Of a stretch of 64,000 bases of DNA, positions 9,610 through 18,739 are shown piece after piece. The position numbers and the translations under genes are program-made. The stretch's first letter is position 1. Every line of letters begins with the position of its first letter. Source of the DNA: an uncultured Alphaproteobacteria bacterium (GTDB lineage: Bacteria > Pseudomonadota > Alphaproteobacteria > Rhodobacterales > Rhodobacteraceae). Under the pieces are notes generated by a model, which ran no database searches, was not told the DNA's origin, and saw only the letters and a program-made list of their open reading frames with translations. The stretch is taken from assembly GCA_902537215.1 (NCBI GenBank), contig CACBAM010000007.1, positions 1 through 64,000 on the forward strand, read 5' to 3'.

Positions 9610-9799
9610 AACTAAATATTCTCAAAAATTATTTGTAAGCTTAAAATAGTCTTTGCGTATCCTAACATTATATTAATTCTCTATTGTTGAGAATTGCAAA
9701 TCATAAGATAGTTCTATATGTTATTTTGCTATTAAAATGAAAAAATAAAATTGTATGTGATGCGGTTATTAACTTTTTAAAAGAGAATGGAAAGTCTAT

Positions 9800-10433
9800 A
9801 TGCTTGTAACTCTCTTTAGATTTACTTGTTTATCTTTAGCCCTTTTTTTGTGCTAGATATCTTTTTCTTTTCGGGGTCTAAAGTTTTCTTGGAGACCGGA
9901 TTTGGAAAGCAGTTACGATTTTTTACTTTGTGGTCACTGATAGCGAATTTTGTTGCTTTGATCTTTTTAACTCTATCTTCTAGTTTTAAAATATTTGATA
10001 GATCGGCACCATTTATTGCTATATCGGCTTTGATGGGCTTCTTTACAATTGTACTATATTGGGGACTTTTTTTATTGATCCAACTTTGATTATTATGCAG
10101 GAGAAAGACTAAACTTTTCTCGTGAAATCTATTTGCACTTTGCTGGACCAGCACTTTTATTTTTTGATGCATTTTTTTTTGAAAAAGGCATTTAGTGATT
10201 TCTATAGAATTACAACATTTGCCTTTTTTATAAACTTTGGATATTTCGGATGGCTGGAGATTTTTGTTCAACCGAATAGTGATATTCCAGTTGGTAAAAT
10301 AACTGCCGGCCTACCCTACCCCTTTATGAATGATATGCCTTTTGAGCATCGATTAATTTTTATGTTGATGTGTTTTATATTTGGGGCGTTGTTTATATGG
10401 ATTTTGACAAAAGTTCAGAAAAAATATGCCTGA
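9800..10433 (+). pseudogene. frameshifted multi-pass membrane protein gene (Pr6Pr / FAR-17a-AIG1-like)
   Basis: Four consecutive stretches in three frames join into one plausible six-helix membrane protein of about 210 residues. Frame 1 starts at the ATG at 9800 and fails after the T7 run at 9843-9849. The next frame carries GFGKQLRFFTLW and ANFVALIFL and stops at 10089. A third frame (DYYAGERLNFSREIYLHFAG) runs to 10191. The last (GYFGWLEIF ... GLPYPFMNDM ... FIFGALFIW) ends at 10433. Restoring one base at the T7 run, and removing one T near 10085 and one from the T9 run at 10172-10180, reopens the frame. Internal features (RFFT...N near the first helix, PYPF before the last) resemble Pr6Pr/FAR-17a membrane proteins; that family call is tentative. 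It is either a decaying gene or has homopolymer sequencing errors. Confidence 0.55.
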
Positions 10434-10554
10434 AGTAGCTTTTAAACTATTAAATTCTTATTGATTGAAAGTTTACTAAAAAAAAATCTATATTTAATCA
10501 GTCGGCCTTTAATTTATTTAACATGTAGAATTTTCTTCTTTGAGAAAATCTGTC

Positions 10555-11850
10555 TTATACAGTTAACTTATGAAGTGTTATTTTTTTATCTCTTCCCCGA
10601 ACCTCAAAATTTTTTACTTCTTGTGTAGGTAAATTTTCACTGAGTCGCAATTTAACGTCGTCAGACATTAAAACATCGGATTTAACCTCTTTACATGCCT
10701 CACAAATTCTACTAGCTACATTCACAGTATCTCCAATGACAGTAAATTCAACTCGATCTTCACTCCCAACGTTTCCAACGAAGCATGATCCATAATGCAC
10801 CCCCACTCTATGCTTTATAACGGGCAAATTTTTATCTGAACGTTCTTTCTCCCATTCTCGCATTGAAATCTGCATCTGTCTAATGCAATTGAGAGCATTT
10901 TGAGCATCATTACCTCTAGATACTGGAGTTCCAAAAGTCGCCATTACGCTATCACCAATGAACTTATCTACCGATCCACCGTTCTGAAATACCGCAGCTA
11001 CCATTTTGGTTTGATACTCTGAAAGTAGCTCAAGAACCTCCTTGGGCTCCAATCCCTCAGATAGCTTTGTAAAATCAGAAATATCAGTGAACATAACGGC
11101 GATGTTTTGTTCTTTTTCCGCAGTTTGATTGAAATCAAGTTTACTGCTTTCTATTTCTTCTCTAACTTCTGGAGAAAAGTATCTGCCTAATAAATTATTA
11201 GATCTTTCTTGTAATGTAGCTTCCTTAAGATTTCTATCAATTACCCATGCCAGTGTTATTAGTCCGGCAGTTACTACTATGAGATACGTTGAGTTATTAA
11301 ATAAAACTTGACCATTAATTGCATTAATATTTGTTGCTATTTCATTGTAATTAAATGAGAAAAATAATTCTGGAGTTGAAGAAATAGCAAATATTTGAAA
11401 TATTGTTATCGCTAAGACATAAAAAATAAGAAAAAGTGAAAGGTAAAATCTAGCAAACATAACCGACACTACCATCGGACCTGCAGCACCAATAAAAGCG
11501 TAGTCCATAATTCGACCACCCATGAGATCTGGAAATTTAGCAAAAGTATACTCATAGTTCAGTATAAAAAAAATCGCTATGGGGAAACACATCTGCATGA
11601 GTACCGCTAAAAAAAGACAAATACGATAGCGGGACTCGTTCACAAAAACAGCAACACTGCCATAGATTAGCAAGCCACCTAAAAATAGAAAAGTAAGTAT
11701 TTGCCTTGTAAAAGGTGCTTCTAAACCAGGCAAAATTATTGCTGTTGATACTCCCATTAAGTATAAGCCAAAAAGGGTAATTGCTGCAATCTTTAAGCCC
11801 TGCACATAGCGCTTGTTAATAGATTTTTCGTTACTGATCGATGAACTCAT
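10555..11850 (-). CDS. membrane-bound class III adenylate cyclase (six-helix + cyclase domain)
   Basis: 431 residues. The first 200 or so hold about six hydrophobic helices, starting with IAAITLFGLYLMGVSTAIIL, and form a membrane module. The C-terminal half is a class III cyclase domain (about residues 240-425). Metal aspartates are in MFTDISDF and FIGDSVMATF, the substrate Lys in SVDKFIGD, the base-selecting Thr in FTVIGD and the transition-state residues in NVASRI. It should be active on ATP. The module lacks an obvious ligand pocket, so the input signal is unknown. It is the third of four cyclases in 10 kb and is followed 98 bases upstream by the fourth on the same strand. Confidence 0.9.
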   Translation of the reverse strand: MSSSISNEKSINKRYVQGLKIAAITLFGLYLMGVSTAIILPGLEAPFTRQILTFLFLGGLLIYGSVAVFVNESRYRICLFLAVLMQMCFPIAIFFILNYEYTFAKFPDLMGGRIMDYAFIGAAGPMVVSVMFARFYLSLFLIFYVLAITIFQIFAISSTPELFFSFNYNEIATNINAINGQVLFNNSTYLIVVTAGLITLAWVIDRNLKEATLQERSNNLLGRYFSPEVREEIESSKLDFNQTAEKEQNIAVMFTDISDFTKLSEGLEPKEVLELLSEYQTKMVAAVFQNGGSVDKFIGDSVMATFGTPVSRGNDAQNALNCIRQMQISMREWEKERSDKNLPVIKHRVGVHYGSCFVGNVGSEDRVEFTVIGDTVNVASRICEACKEVKSDVLMSDDVKLRLSENLPTQEVKNFEVRGRDKKITLHKLTV

Positions 11851-11948
11851 TTTTGAATCAAGCCCTTTTTTATAGGTTCCAAATATGAACTATCTTGATA
11901 CAAAATAGACTAATAGGCAAGAGGTCAATATGGATCTCAGATGAAATT

Positions 11949-13850
11949 TTAGGACGGTATTCCTGCCTTTTTAAAATTACTTGATAACTTTTCCATAAAA
12001 GATCTATCCATAATTATGAAGGTTTTCATGGCTCTTCTTAATTTTTTAAAATTAATACTACCATCAATTTCTAATATCCTTTCGGCTAATTTCTTGGCAT
12101 CATTTGACCTGCCCTTTTCCATATCTATAAAGGCTCTGATTCCAAGAGCCCCCATTTGTGACCCTCCAAAGTATTGTTCGTTTTCTGATAACTCAGACGC
12201 CAACTTATAGGCTTTCTCATACTCTTTCAAATATGTAAGCGCTAAAGCATAGTTTAACTTTACGTTCCCTGGTGGATGAGGAGCTACTTTTAAAGCTTTT
12301 TCATAACTCTCAACCGCCTGATCATACAGGCCTACGATAAAAAGAGAATTTGCAGCGGATAAAATACTTATGATGCCGGTCGGATTTAAATCTGATGAAT
12401 TAATCGCATATTTCCTAGCGGCTTCAAGCAATTCTTCTTCTGAATATTCAGGGAATTCCTTAGGATTTTTAGCCATTAAAGTTGCTAGAAGGCTATTGGC
12501 ATCTGATAAATCTGGGCCATATTTGACTGCTCGCTTGGCAGTTTCTATCATATCTTTTCCAATATTCCAATCACGTAGCCCTACATTTGCCTCAGCTGTG
12601 AAATACCAGGCATACATAGAAAGAACAACAGGGTTATTTGGTTCTGTCTCAAAAATAGTCTCAAATAATTTCCCAGCTTCCTTGACACCCTCTAATGACA
12701 TAGAAAGGAAAAGAGGGTTAGCTTTTAGAAACCTTTGCCAATTTTCGGGGTCCTTAAAATATTTTCTATCATCATCAAAGGACTCTCCTAGAGTTAGTTT
12801 AATTTGAAGTTTTTTTAGTACTTTTTCAGAAATTGTATCTTGAATTTTAAATATATCATTCAATTGAAAGTCAAACTTGTCTGTCCAGACTATCTTATTC
12901 TTTACAACATCTGAAAGCTCTACCGTAGTTCTAATTTTTTCTCCTGAAACTTGGTTGTATCCTCTTAGGATATAGTTCACATAATATTCATTCTTTATTT
13001 CTTGATCAGACATACCTTTTTTCTTTATGAAATTACTAGTGCTGCTTGATTGCACTAAAAGCCTTGGATGACTGGCTAATGAAGAGATAATTATATCGGT
13101 CATCCCACTACTGAGCTGGTCGTCTGATTTATTTCCTGATCTATTTTCAAATGGCATTACTAAAACCATTGGCCGATCAGACTCGGCAATAATTTGTTCA
13201 GCATTCTTTATTTCCGTATCGTCATTTAAATAAAAGGAAAACACACCTATAGTTAAAACTAAAATGCCTACAGCTAGAATGCTTATGAGACCTTTTGACC
13301 GCTTAGGCTTCAGAGTTCTTTTTTGGGAAGGATCTAACACAATATCAAAAGCATGGAATTCGTTTTGTTTTACTTTTTGAATGCCAAGATCATTGAATTT
13401 ATGTTTTGTTTTACCTTTCACATAATCAAAAACACTTTTTGATATTGAGATTCCACCTGCTAATGCTAATGCTTCTAGTCGGGCTGCTATATTTACCCCT
13501 TCACCCAATAAATTTCCCTTTTCCTTTATTACGTCTCCCGTATTGATACCAATACGAAAGTCCAGCGCAATCTTTGTAGATGATGATAAATTACTAGTTT
13601 TTATCTCTTTTTGAAAATCAACAGCGCACTCCACCGCATCTACAGCGCTAACGAATTCCGCCAAAAAAGAGTCGCCCCCCGAATTAAATAAATTGCCATT
13701 ATATTTTTTAAACAACCCTTTAAGTATCTTTTCATAAAATCTAAGACTTTTTACAGTTTCGCTTTCATCTATTTCCATATGCTTACTGTAATTCACTACG
13801 TCAGTAGCAAAAATTACTGCAATCTTTCGGTCAATTTCTTTTTTGGGCAT
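11949..13850 (-). CDS. cyclase-domain / TolB-like / TPR fusion protein
   Basis: 633 residues. An N-terminal class III cyclase domain (about residues 5-170) is followed by one membrane helix (about 186-208, ILAVGILVLTIGVFSFYL). Then come a TolB-like N-terminal domain (VMPFENRSG onward, about 228-350) and a series of TPR repeats to the C-terminus. The topology would place the cyclase in the cytoplasm and the TPR part in the periplasm. The two metal Asp positions (FATDVVNY, SGGDSFLAEF) and NIAARLE are kept. The usual substrate Lys before GD is not present (NGNLFNSGGD), as in the many rhizobial-type members of this architecture, so ATP specificity is uncertain. It is divergent from the Ldi-like gene. 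Confidence 0.88.
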   Translation of the reverse strand: MPKKEIDRKIAVIFATDVVNYSKHMEIDESETVKSLRFYEKILKGLFKKYNGNLFNSGGDSFLAEFVSAVDAVECAVDFQKEIKTSNLSSSTKIALDFRIGINTGDVIKEKGNLLGEGVNIAARLEALALAGGISISKSVFDYVKGKTKHKFNDLGIQKVKQNEFHAFDIVLDPSQKRTLKPKRSKGLISILAVGILVLTIGVFSFYLNDDTEIKNAEQIIAESDRPMVLVMPFENRSGNKSDDQLSSGMTDIIISSLASHPRLLVQSSSTSNFIKKKGMSDQEIKNEYYVNYILRGYNQVSGEKIRTTVELSDVVKNKIVWTDKFDFQLNDIFKIQDTISEKVLKKLQIKLTLGESFDDDRKYFKDPENWQRFLKANPLFLSMSLEGVKEAGKLFETIFETEPNNPVVLSMYAWYFTAEANVGLRDWNIGKDMIETAKRAVKYGPDLSDANSLLATLMAKNPKEFPEYSEEELLEAARKYAINSSDLNPTGIISILSAANSLFIVGLYDQAVESYEKALKVAPHPPGNVKLNYALALTYLKEYEKAYKLASELSENEQYFGGSQMGALGIRAFIDMEKGRSNDAKKLAERILEIDGSINFKKLRRAMKTFIIMDRSFMEKLSSNFKKAGIPS

Positions 13851-13900
13851 TAATTAATTCTCAATTTGATAAATGAAGTAAGTGGCCAGCATATATTTTT

Positions 13901-13917
13901 ACTAATAATTAATTAGT
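13901..13917. promoter_or_regulatory. inverted repeat in a divergent promoter
   Basis: ACTAAT-AATTA-ATTAGT is a perfect 6-5-6 dyad in the 100-base gap between the TPR cyclase gene and the Ldi-like gene, ending 33 bases before the latter's ATG. It could be an operator, but AT-rich dyads of this size also arise by chance. Confidence 0.25.
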
Positions 13918-13950
13918 TTCAAATAGAAACTTACCACTATTTTTTTATTT

Positions 13951-15627
13951 ATGTTAAAATTCAGCATGAATATTGAAAGTCTTCCATCATTAAATGATAA
14001 AACGCTTGGCTGGCTAACTTTTTTACACCGGAAAGTTTCAATTAATGATGATTGGTCTGAAGACGGCGAACCCTTAGATTGGTGGGATAAAACATCTAAC
14101 CCCCCAGTATTGAATTTTGCTAGATTTGATCTTTCAGAGTCTAGCTACGCACTCGGGTTGATGGCGGATGTTACACCAGCATGGCGAGAAGTGTATGCTT
14201 TCATTTTAAAAGGGTTGAGTGAACGACATCTTACTTTTTGGGCTGCTTACGATTGGTTAACCCAAATTGGCCCTGATCCTAATCGAGGCAAATATCCTCA
14301 AGAATGGATAGATCTTTGGATACCAGATCACTTGGTAGGAAAATATGATACTCCAGGCTGGGTTGCAAACGGCATTGAGCCTTGGGGTCTACAGAAAGAT
14401 CCAATTGGTGCAGATGGAAATTTATTTTTTAAAGGTTGGCTAAATTTGATCCAAAGCTTACATGTCTACACGACCGGCGAAGACACATGGGGTTCAAGTT
14501 TCCAGGTAGCTGGGTTCGATAGATCGAAGTTTGATTGGACACAACATAGATTAGTTGAACATTTATCTTCACAATGGACAAAAAACAAGATGGGCCCACA
14601 TTGTGAAAATACAAAAATATGGCCATATTGCTTATCGGCAGCAGGATTAGGTCTTCAACTTTATGACGCAATTTTTCAAAAAAATACACACTCTGTTTAT
14701 CCAGAATGGGTAGAACATACGAAAGATAAATATTACGGCTTTGATAGTTCAGGAGCGCTAGAATGGACACCAATCTATTATGATCCATTAATTGATCATA
14801 TTCATGCAGCTGGACCATCTAATGGATTGACAATAGCCTTTTATATGATGCCTCAAGATCCAATTTTTGCGGAGTTTTTATATCGAACAGCGGTTAAAAA
14901 ACTTGGTTGGGACAATATCAACAAAGAAATAAAAATGAAGCCTGAACCACGATTTATGGCTCTTGGGTTAGCCTGTGCAAAGGAATTTGGGGATACAACA
15001 GTAGAAATGCGTTTGAGAGCTTTTGCTGAAGAACACTTTGAGCCGCGATGGTTTGGGGAGAATAATATAAACTTTGGTTATTGGTTTAATTTGAATGAAA
15101 AATGGCCAAGAGGACAATGGGCTGCACTGGCTATGATGGCTGAAGTTGGGAAATCAGGTGCATGGTCAAACCTATTTAGAAACCCTAATTTAGAAAAATT
15201 CGATGCTCCATCGCTTGAAGGTGTCGACTTTCCAAATATTTTGGTCGAGCAGGCATTCAACGACCCTAACAGCCAAACATTACATATAAAACTTAAAGTA
15301 GCAAATAAAAGCAAGGAGAATAGTCCTTCTAAGATATTTATAAAAAAGATACCAGACTTATCTGCTGTTAAGGTCAAAAGGGATGGATATCTCTACGACA
15401 TGTGGAAAGCAACTGGAAAAAGCTCAGTTGAAATTGATATTTCTTATTCTGATATGAAACTTGAAATTTATACTGGATGGTCTGGTGCGAAGAAAAGAGG
15501 TGAATTCAACAAGGTTATTAAAAAAGATAATTTAACAAGCATTGGAACAGGAATAATGCAAAGACCACAATCTCTTAAAATAATAAATACGTCATCATGT
15601 CCGTGTTGTTCTTCCATTGGCAATTAA
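13951..15627 (+). CDS. linalool dehydratase/isomerase-like protein (Ldi family fold)
   Basis: 558 residues, soluble, rich in Trp and Tyr, with the helix pairs of an (alpha/alpha)6 barrel. The segment HCENTKIWPYC has two Cys nine residues apart (Cys218, Cys227). This matches from memory the spacing of the catalytic pair in Castellaniella linalool dehydratase/isomerase (CEPDNYFVQC). The preceding GNLFFKGWLNLIQSL also aligns with that enzyme's GNIMYKGHLNLM, but Trp163 replaces the active-site His. An Asp in the early ARFDLSESSY stretch (Asp60) may match its catalytic Asp. There is an unusual Cys-rich end (SSCPCCSS). No signal peptide is present, whereas LinD is exported. It may act on an alkenol or related isoprenoid, or on an unrelated hydroxylated substrate. 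The start is the first ATG; one 15 bases later is also possible. Confidence 0.65.
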   Translation: MLKFSMNIESLPSLNDKTLGWLTFLHRKVSINDDWSEDGEPLDWWDKTSNPPVLNFARFDLSESSYALGLMADVTPAWREVYAFILKGLSERHLTFWAAYDWLTQIGPDPNRGKYPQEWIDLWIPDHLVGKYDTPGWVANGIEPWGLQKDPIGADGNLFFKGWLNLIQSLHVYTTGEDTWGSSFQVAGFDRSKFDWTQHRLVEHLSSQWTKNKMGPHCENTKIWPYCLSAAGLGLQLYDAIFQKNTHSVYPEWVEHTKDKYYGFDSSGALEWTPIYYDPLIDHIHAAGPSNGLTIAFYMMPQDPIFAEFLYRTAVKKLGWDNINKEIKMKPEPRFMALGLACAKEFGDTTVEMRLRAFAEEHFEPRWFGENNINFGYWFNLNEKWPRGQWAALAMMAEVGKSGAWSNLFRNPNLEKFDAPSLEGVDFPNILVEQAFNDPNSQTLHIKLKVANKSKENSPSKIFIKKIPDLSAVKVKRDGYLYDMWKATGKSSVEIDISYSDMKLEIYTGWSGAKKRGEFNKVIKKDNLTSIGTGIMQRPQSLKIINTSSCPCCSSIGN

Positions 15628-15646
15628 CGGTTTAAATAAAGAGAAT

Positions 15647-16315
15647 TTATTTATTTAAACTCAGCTTGTAAATTTTCTCTTTCGCTAAAGGAAAAATTTC
15701 GTATTGGGCATCAAATAGCTCTTGTATTTGTACGCTCTTTATAGAAAGACCTCCCGTATAGTAACCATATGACGGCATCAATATTCTTTCTTTATTTAAT
15801 ACAAAGCATGCAACCCAAATTCCTCTAGCATTAATTATAAGCTTAACTTTTGGATGATAGTGACCAAAAACAGAAAACCTCTGATCAATTGATGGGTAAT
15901 GGCTGAAACAAATACCATCAATAACAATCTTGTCAGTTAAGGTTAATCCAATATCTTTTAGAAAACTAATATTATCATGGTTACCGACGGTTAAGGTACA
16001 ATCGATATTTTCAAGGATTTTAAAAAAAAGTTTTTTTGATTTTGCAGTCATCCTTTGAAAAGCTAATTTGTCATGGATCAAATCGCCTAGAAAAATTATC
16101 TTTTCGACAGGATGATTGTGTATAAAATTTGAAAGTTGTCTAAGTGTCTCAATAGTATCAAAAGGTGGAATATACTGATTTGACTTATTGAAAGACGAAC
16201 CTTTTTCAAAGTGTAAATCAGAAATAATCAAAGTCTTTTTACTTGGCCAATAAAGTTCGCCATTTGCAAAGAAGGAGAACTTTTTATTAGCAAAAATAAC
16301 GTCCTTATAATGCAT
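15647..16315 (-). CDS. pdeM: ligase-associated DNA damage response endonuclease PdeM
   Basis: 222-residue calcineurin-like metallophosphoesterase. All five metal motifs are visible in order: DLHFEKG, GDLIHD, GNHDN, SHYP and GHYHP. This combination, placed directly after an Lhr-type helicase gene, identifies the ligase-associated subfamily. Its start overlaps the end of the helicase frame by 11 bases, so the pair is translationally coupled. It probably processes DNA ends or abasic sites together with the helicase, exonuclease and ligase encoded beside it; that role is inferred from the conserved gene set. Confidence 0.9.
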   Translation of the reverse strand: MHYKDVIFANKKFSFFANGELYWPSKKTLIISDLHFEKGSSFNKSNQYIPPFDTIETLRQLSNFIHNHPVEKIIFLGDLIHDKLAFQRMTAKSKKLFFKILENIDCTLTVGNHDNISFLKDIGLTLTDKIVIDGICFSHYPSIDQRFSVFGHYHPKVKLIINARGIWVACFVLNKERILMPSYGYYTGGLSIKSVQIQELFDAQYEIFPLAKEKIYKLSLNK

Positions 16316-18689
16316 TAACTTCTTCGAGCAATTCGTTCTCTAGCTTCTCTAAGTAAAAATTATCTAGTTCATTTTTATCTGGTGTCTCTTTATGATATTC
16401 AAAGAGTAAAGAGAAGGCTAGAGCAGATGCTCTATTGAGTTTGTTTATCTTAATTTTGTTTTTAATTCTGAATAGAAACGTTGAAAGCCTATCAAGATCA
16501 ACAAGGTCTTTCTTAGCATTTTCTGTAGTGATTTTTAATAATATATGGTGCGGCTCATGCTTTCTTAATACTTCATAAATCAAGTCAGTATTAAAGGTCA
16601 CTTGTTTACCCGTTTTTTGGTTGCCTGGAAGATTTTTATAAATTAATCCGGAAATTATAGCGATTTCTCTAAATAATCTTTTTATTAATGGAGTTTCTTC
16701 TAACCATTCATATAAATCCTCGATTAAAATATCTTTAGAAAAAAGGAAGTCGATGTCTTCAATTTCTTTAGAAAATGAAAATAAAATAGAATAATCATTC
16801 GCAACAAATCCAAATGGTTGCACGCCAAGCTTTTTAATTCGTCTTAGAATAAGAAATCCTAGAGTTTGGTGCGTGTTTCTTCCTTCAAATGGGTGAACTG
16901 CCATATAATATTTTTCCTGCTTACCATTTTTTCTCTTAAAGGTTTCGACAAGGAATTCATTCTCTTTCGGGAAGGAAGAAAACTTTGTCTGCAGCTCTGA
17001 CCATTTTTTTAAACTATCAGGAAGATCTACTGCATCAAGTCGTTTAGAAAAAATCTTTCTTACGGTTCTTGAGAGATGGGTCGACAGTGGTAAATTTCCT
17101 CCTTTAAAAGATGGTATTTTTTGATGCTCGAGGGCAGTTATTTTAGCATATGCGATATTACCAATAACTTTCTCAAACATCAGCCTCTTTCCGCCGAATA
17201 TAAATGTGTCCCCTGCTGATAAACCACTAATGAACCACTCCTCAATATTTCCTAAATATCTATTGCCTACCCTAAGACGCAACATTTCCGCTTCAACAAT
17301 AGTTCCAACATTCATTTTATATTTTGTGACTAGTGATTTATCTCTAATTTCATAATATTCTCCATCCCTCCTCAGCCGTGAATACTCCTCATAAGCCTGA
17401 AGGGAATAACCTCCATTTTCAACAAATGAAAGAGTTTTTTCAAAATCCTCAATATTAAGATTTCTGTACGGCCATGCCTCTTTAATTTGTTTGTATAAAT
17501 CTTCTTTTTTAAATCTTTGGGAAATTGCAACACCAACAATATGCTGGGCAAGTACATCTAAAGAGCCTTCAGAGTATATTTCATCTTCAAGAAAATTTAA
17601 CTCTACACACTTTTTTGCAGCAATACATTCTACATACTCGAAACAATTAGTTGGAACTAGAATAGCTCTTGAAGGAGTATTTATCGTGTGATTTGCTCTA
17701 CCAATTCTCTGAACCAACCTTGCAACACCTTTAGGAGCTCCTATCTGCATAACCAAGTCAATATTACCCCAGTCAAGACCCAAGTCTAATGAACTGGTGG
17801 CAACTACACACTCTACATGCCCTTCTACTATTTCCTTTTCTACTTTTTTCCTAAGCTCTTTTTCCAGACTTCCATGATGAATCGCTATTTTTTTATTCTT
17901 ATTGTTAATCGCCCAGAGGCTTTCAAATAATATTTCCGCCTGAGCTCGTGTGTTTACAAAAAGAATAGATGACCTAAATTTAAGTATTTCTGAATATATT
18001 TCTGAAAGAGCATATCTCGGGGAATGGCCCGACCAAGGAATTCTATTTCCTGAATTTAATATCGTAATTTCTGGTGCGGCCTTTGAATGAGTACTAACAA
18101 GCTTTGTATTCTTATTATTTGAAAGATATTTTTTAGCAAGATTAGTATTCTTCAAAGTAGCCGAGAGCCCAATTACTTGAAACGGTTTTATAGATCGTAG
18201 CCTTGCTAAATTTAAGCTTAATAAGTGCCCTCTTTTTGAATCGAAAAATGTATGTAGCTCATCAATAATAACAAATTTTAAATTCTTAAACAAATTAATG
18301 ACATCCGTCCTTGCCATCAGAAGTGCGAATGACTCAGGAGTTGTCATCAGAAAATTAGGAGGCTTTCTAATTTGCTTAGCTTTATTGTACGTTGACGTGT
18401 CACTCGTGCGGGTCTCTACTGTAATATTAATTTTTAAATCATTAATAGGATTGAGTAAATTTCTTTGAACATCAGTTGTTAAGGCTTTTAAGGGTGATAT
18501 ATATAAAGTATGGAATTCCTGGCTTTTGTAATTATTATTTATAAAATCATCAATTGATGGCATAAAACCACCAATTGTTTTACCTCCACCGGTTGGCGCA
18601 TGTAAAATTACATCAAATCCCTCCTTAATCAATCTTAAGGTTTCAATTTGATGGTCATATAAAGACCAACCTTTTTTCTTGAGCCACAC
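16305..18689 (-). CDS. ligase-associated Lhr-type DEXH helicase
   Basis: 794-residue superfamily 2 helicase of the bacterial short Lhr (Lhr2) type. Visible motifs are the Q-motif region WSLYDHQ, Walker A (HAPTGGGKT, about residues 31-39), DELH box, LSAT (motif III) and QRIGRANH (motif VI), followed by the winged-helix and Lhr core domains. The start is a GTG giving WLKKKGW; upstream codons in frame offer no ATG, GTG or TTG before a stop. It is divergent from the exonuclease gene across 50 bases and drives PdeM expression. The length (about 800) excludes the long Lhr-Core form of about 1500 residues. Confidence 0.93.
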   Translation of the reverse strand: MWLKKKGWSLYDHQIETLRLIKEGFDVILHAPTGGGKTIGGFMPSIDDFINNNYKSQEFHTLYISPLKALTTDVQRNLLNPINDLKINITVETRTSDTSTYNKAKQIRKPPNFLMTTPESFALLMARTDVINLFKNLKFVIIDELHTFFDSKRGHLLSLNLARLRSIKPFQVIGLSATLKNTNLAKKYLSNNKNTKLVSTHSKAAPEITILNSGNRIPWSGHSPRYALSEIYSEILKFRSSILFVNTRAQAEILFESLWAINNKNKKIAIHHGSLEKELRKKVEKEIVEGHVECVVATSSLDLGLDWGNIDLVMQIGAPKGVARLVQRIGRANHTINTPSRAILVPTNCFEYVECIAAKKCVELNFLEDEIYSEGSLDVLAQHIVGVAISQRFKKEDLYKQIKEAWPYRNLNIEDFEKTLSFVENGGYSLQAYEEYSRLRRDGEYYEIRDKSLVTKYKMNVGTIVEAEMLRLRVGNRYLGNIEEWFISGLSAGDTFIFGGKRLMFEKVIGNIAYAKITALEHQKIPSFKGGNLPLSTHLSRTVRKIFSKRLDAVDLPDSLKKWSELQTKFSSFPKENEFLVETFKRKNGKQEKYYMAVHPFEGRNTHQTLGFLILRRIKKLGVQPFGFVANDYSILFSFSKEIEDIDFLFSKDILIEDLYEWLEETPLIKRLFREIAIISGLIYKNLPGNQKTGKQVTFNTDLIYEVLRKHEPHHILLKITTENAKKDLVDLDRLSTFLFRIKNKIKINKLNRASALAFSLLFEYHKETPDKNELDNFYLEKLENELLEEVNAL

Positions 18690-18739
18690 GTCAATTGGAT
18701 TATGTTTAAAATTTACCGCAATAACTAATCTTTCTAAAT

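Noticed and set aside
9822-10271. Open frame of 149 codons on the minus strand
   Set aside because: It is antisense to the frameshifted membrane gene, is rich in Lys/Ser with no recognisable family, and the plus strand gives a coherent membrane protein instead.
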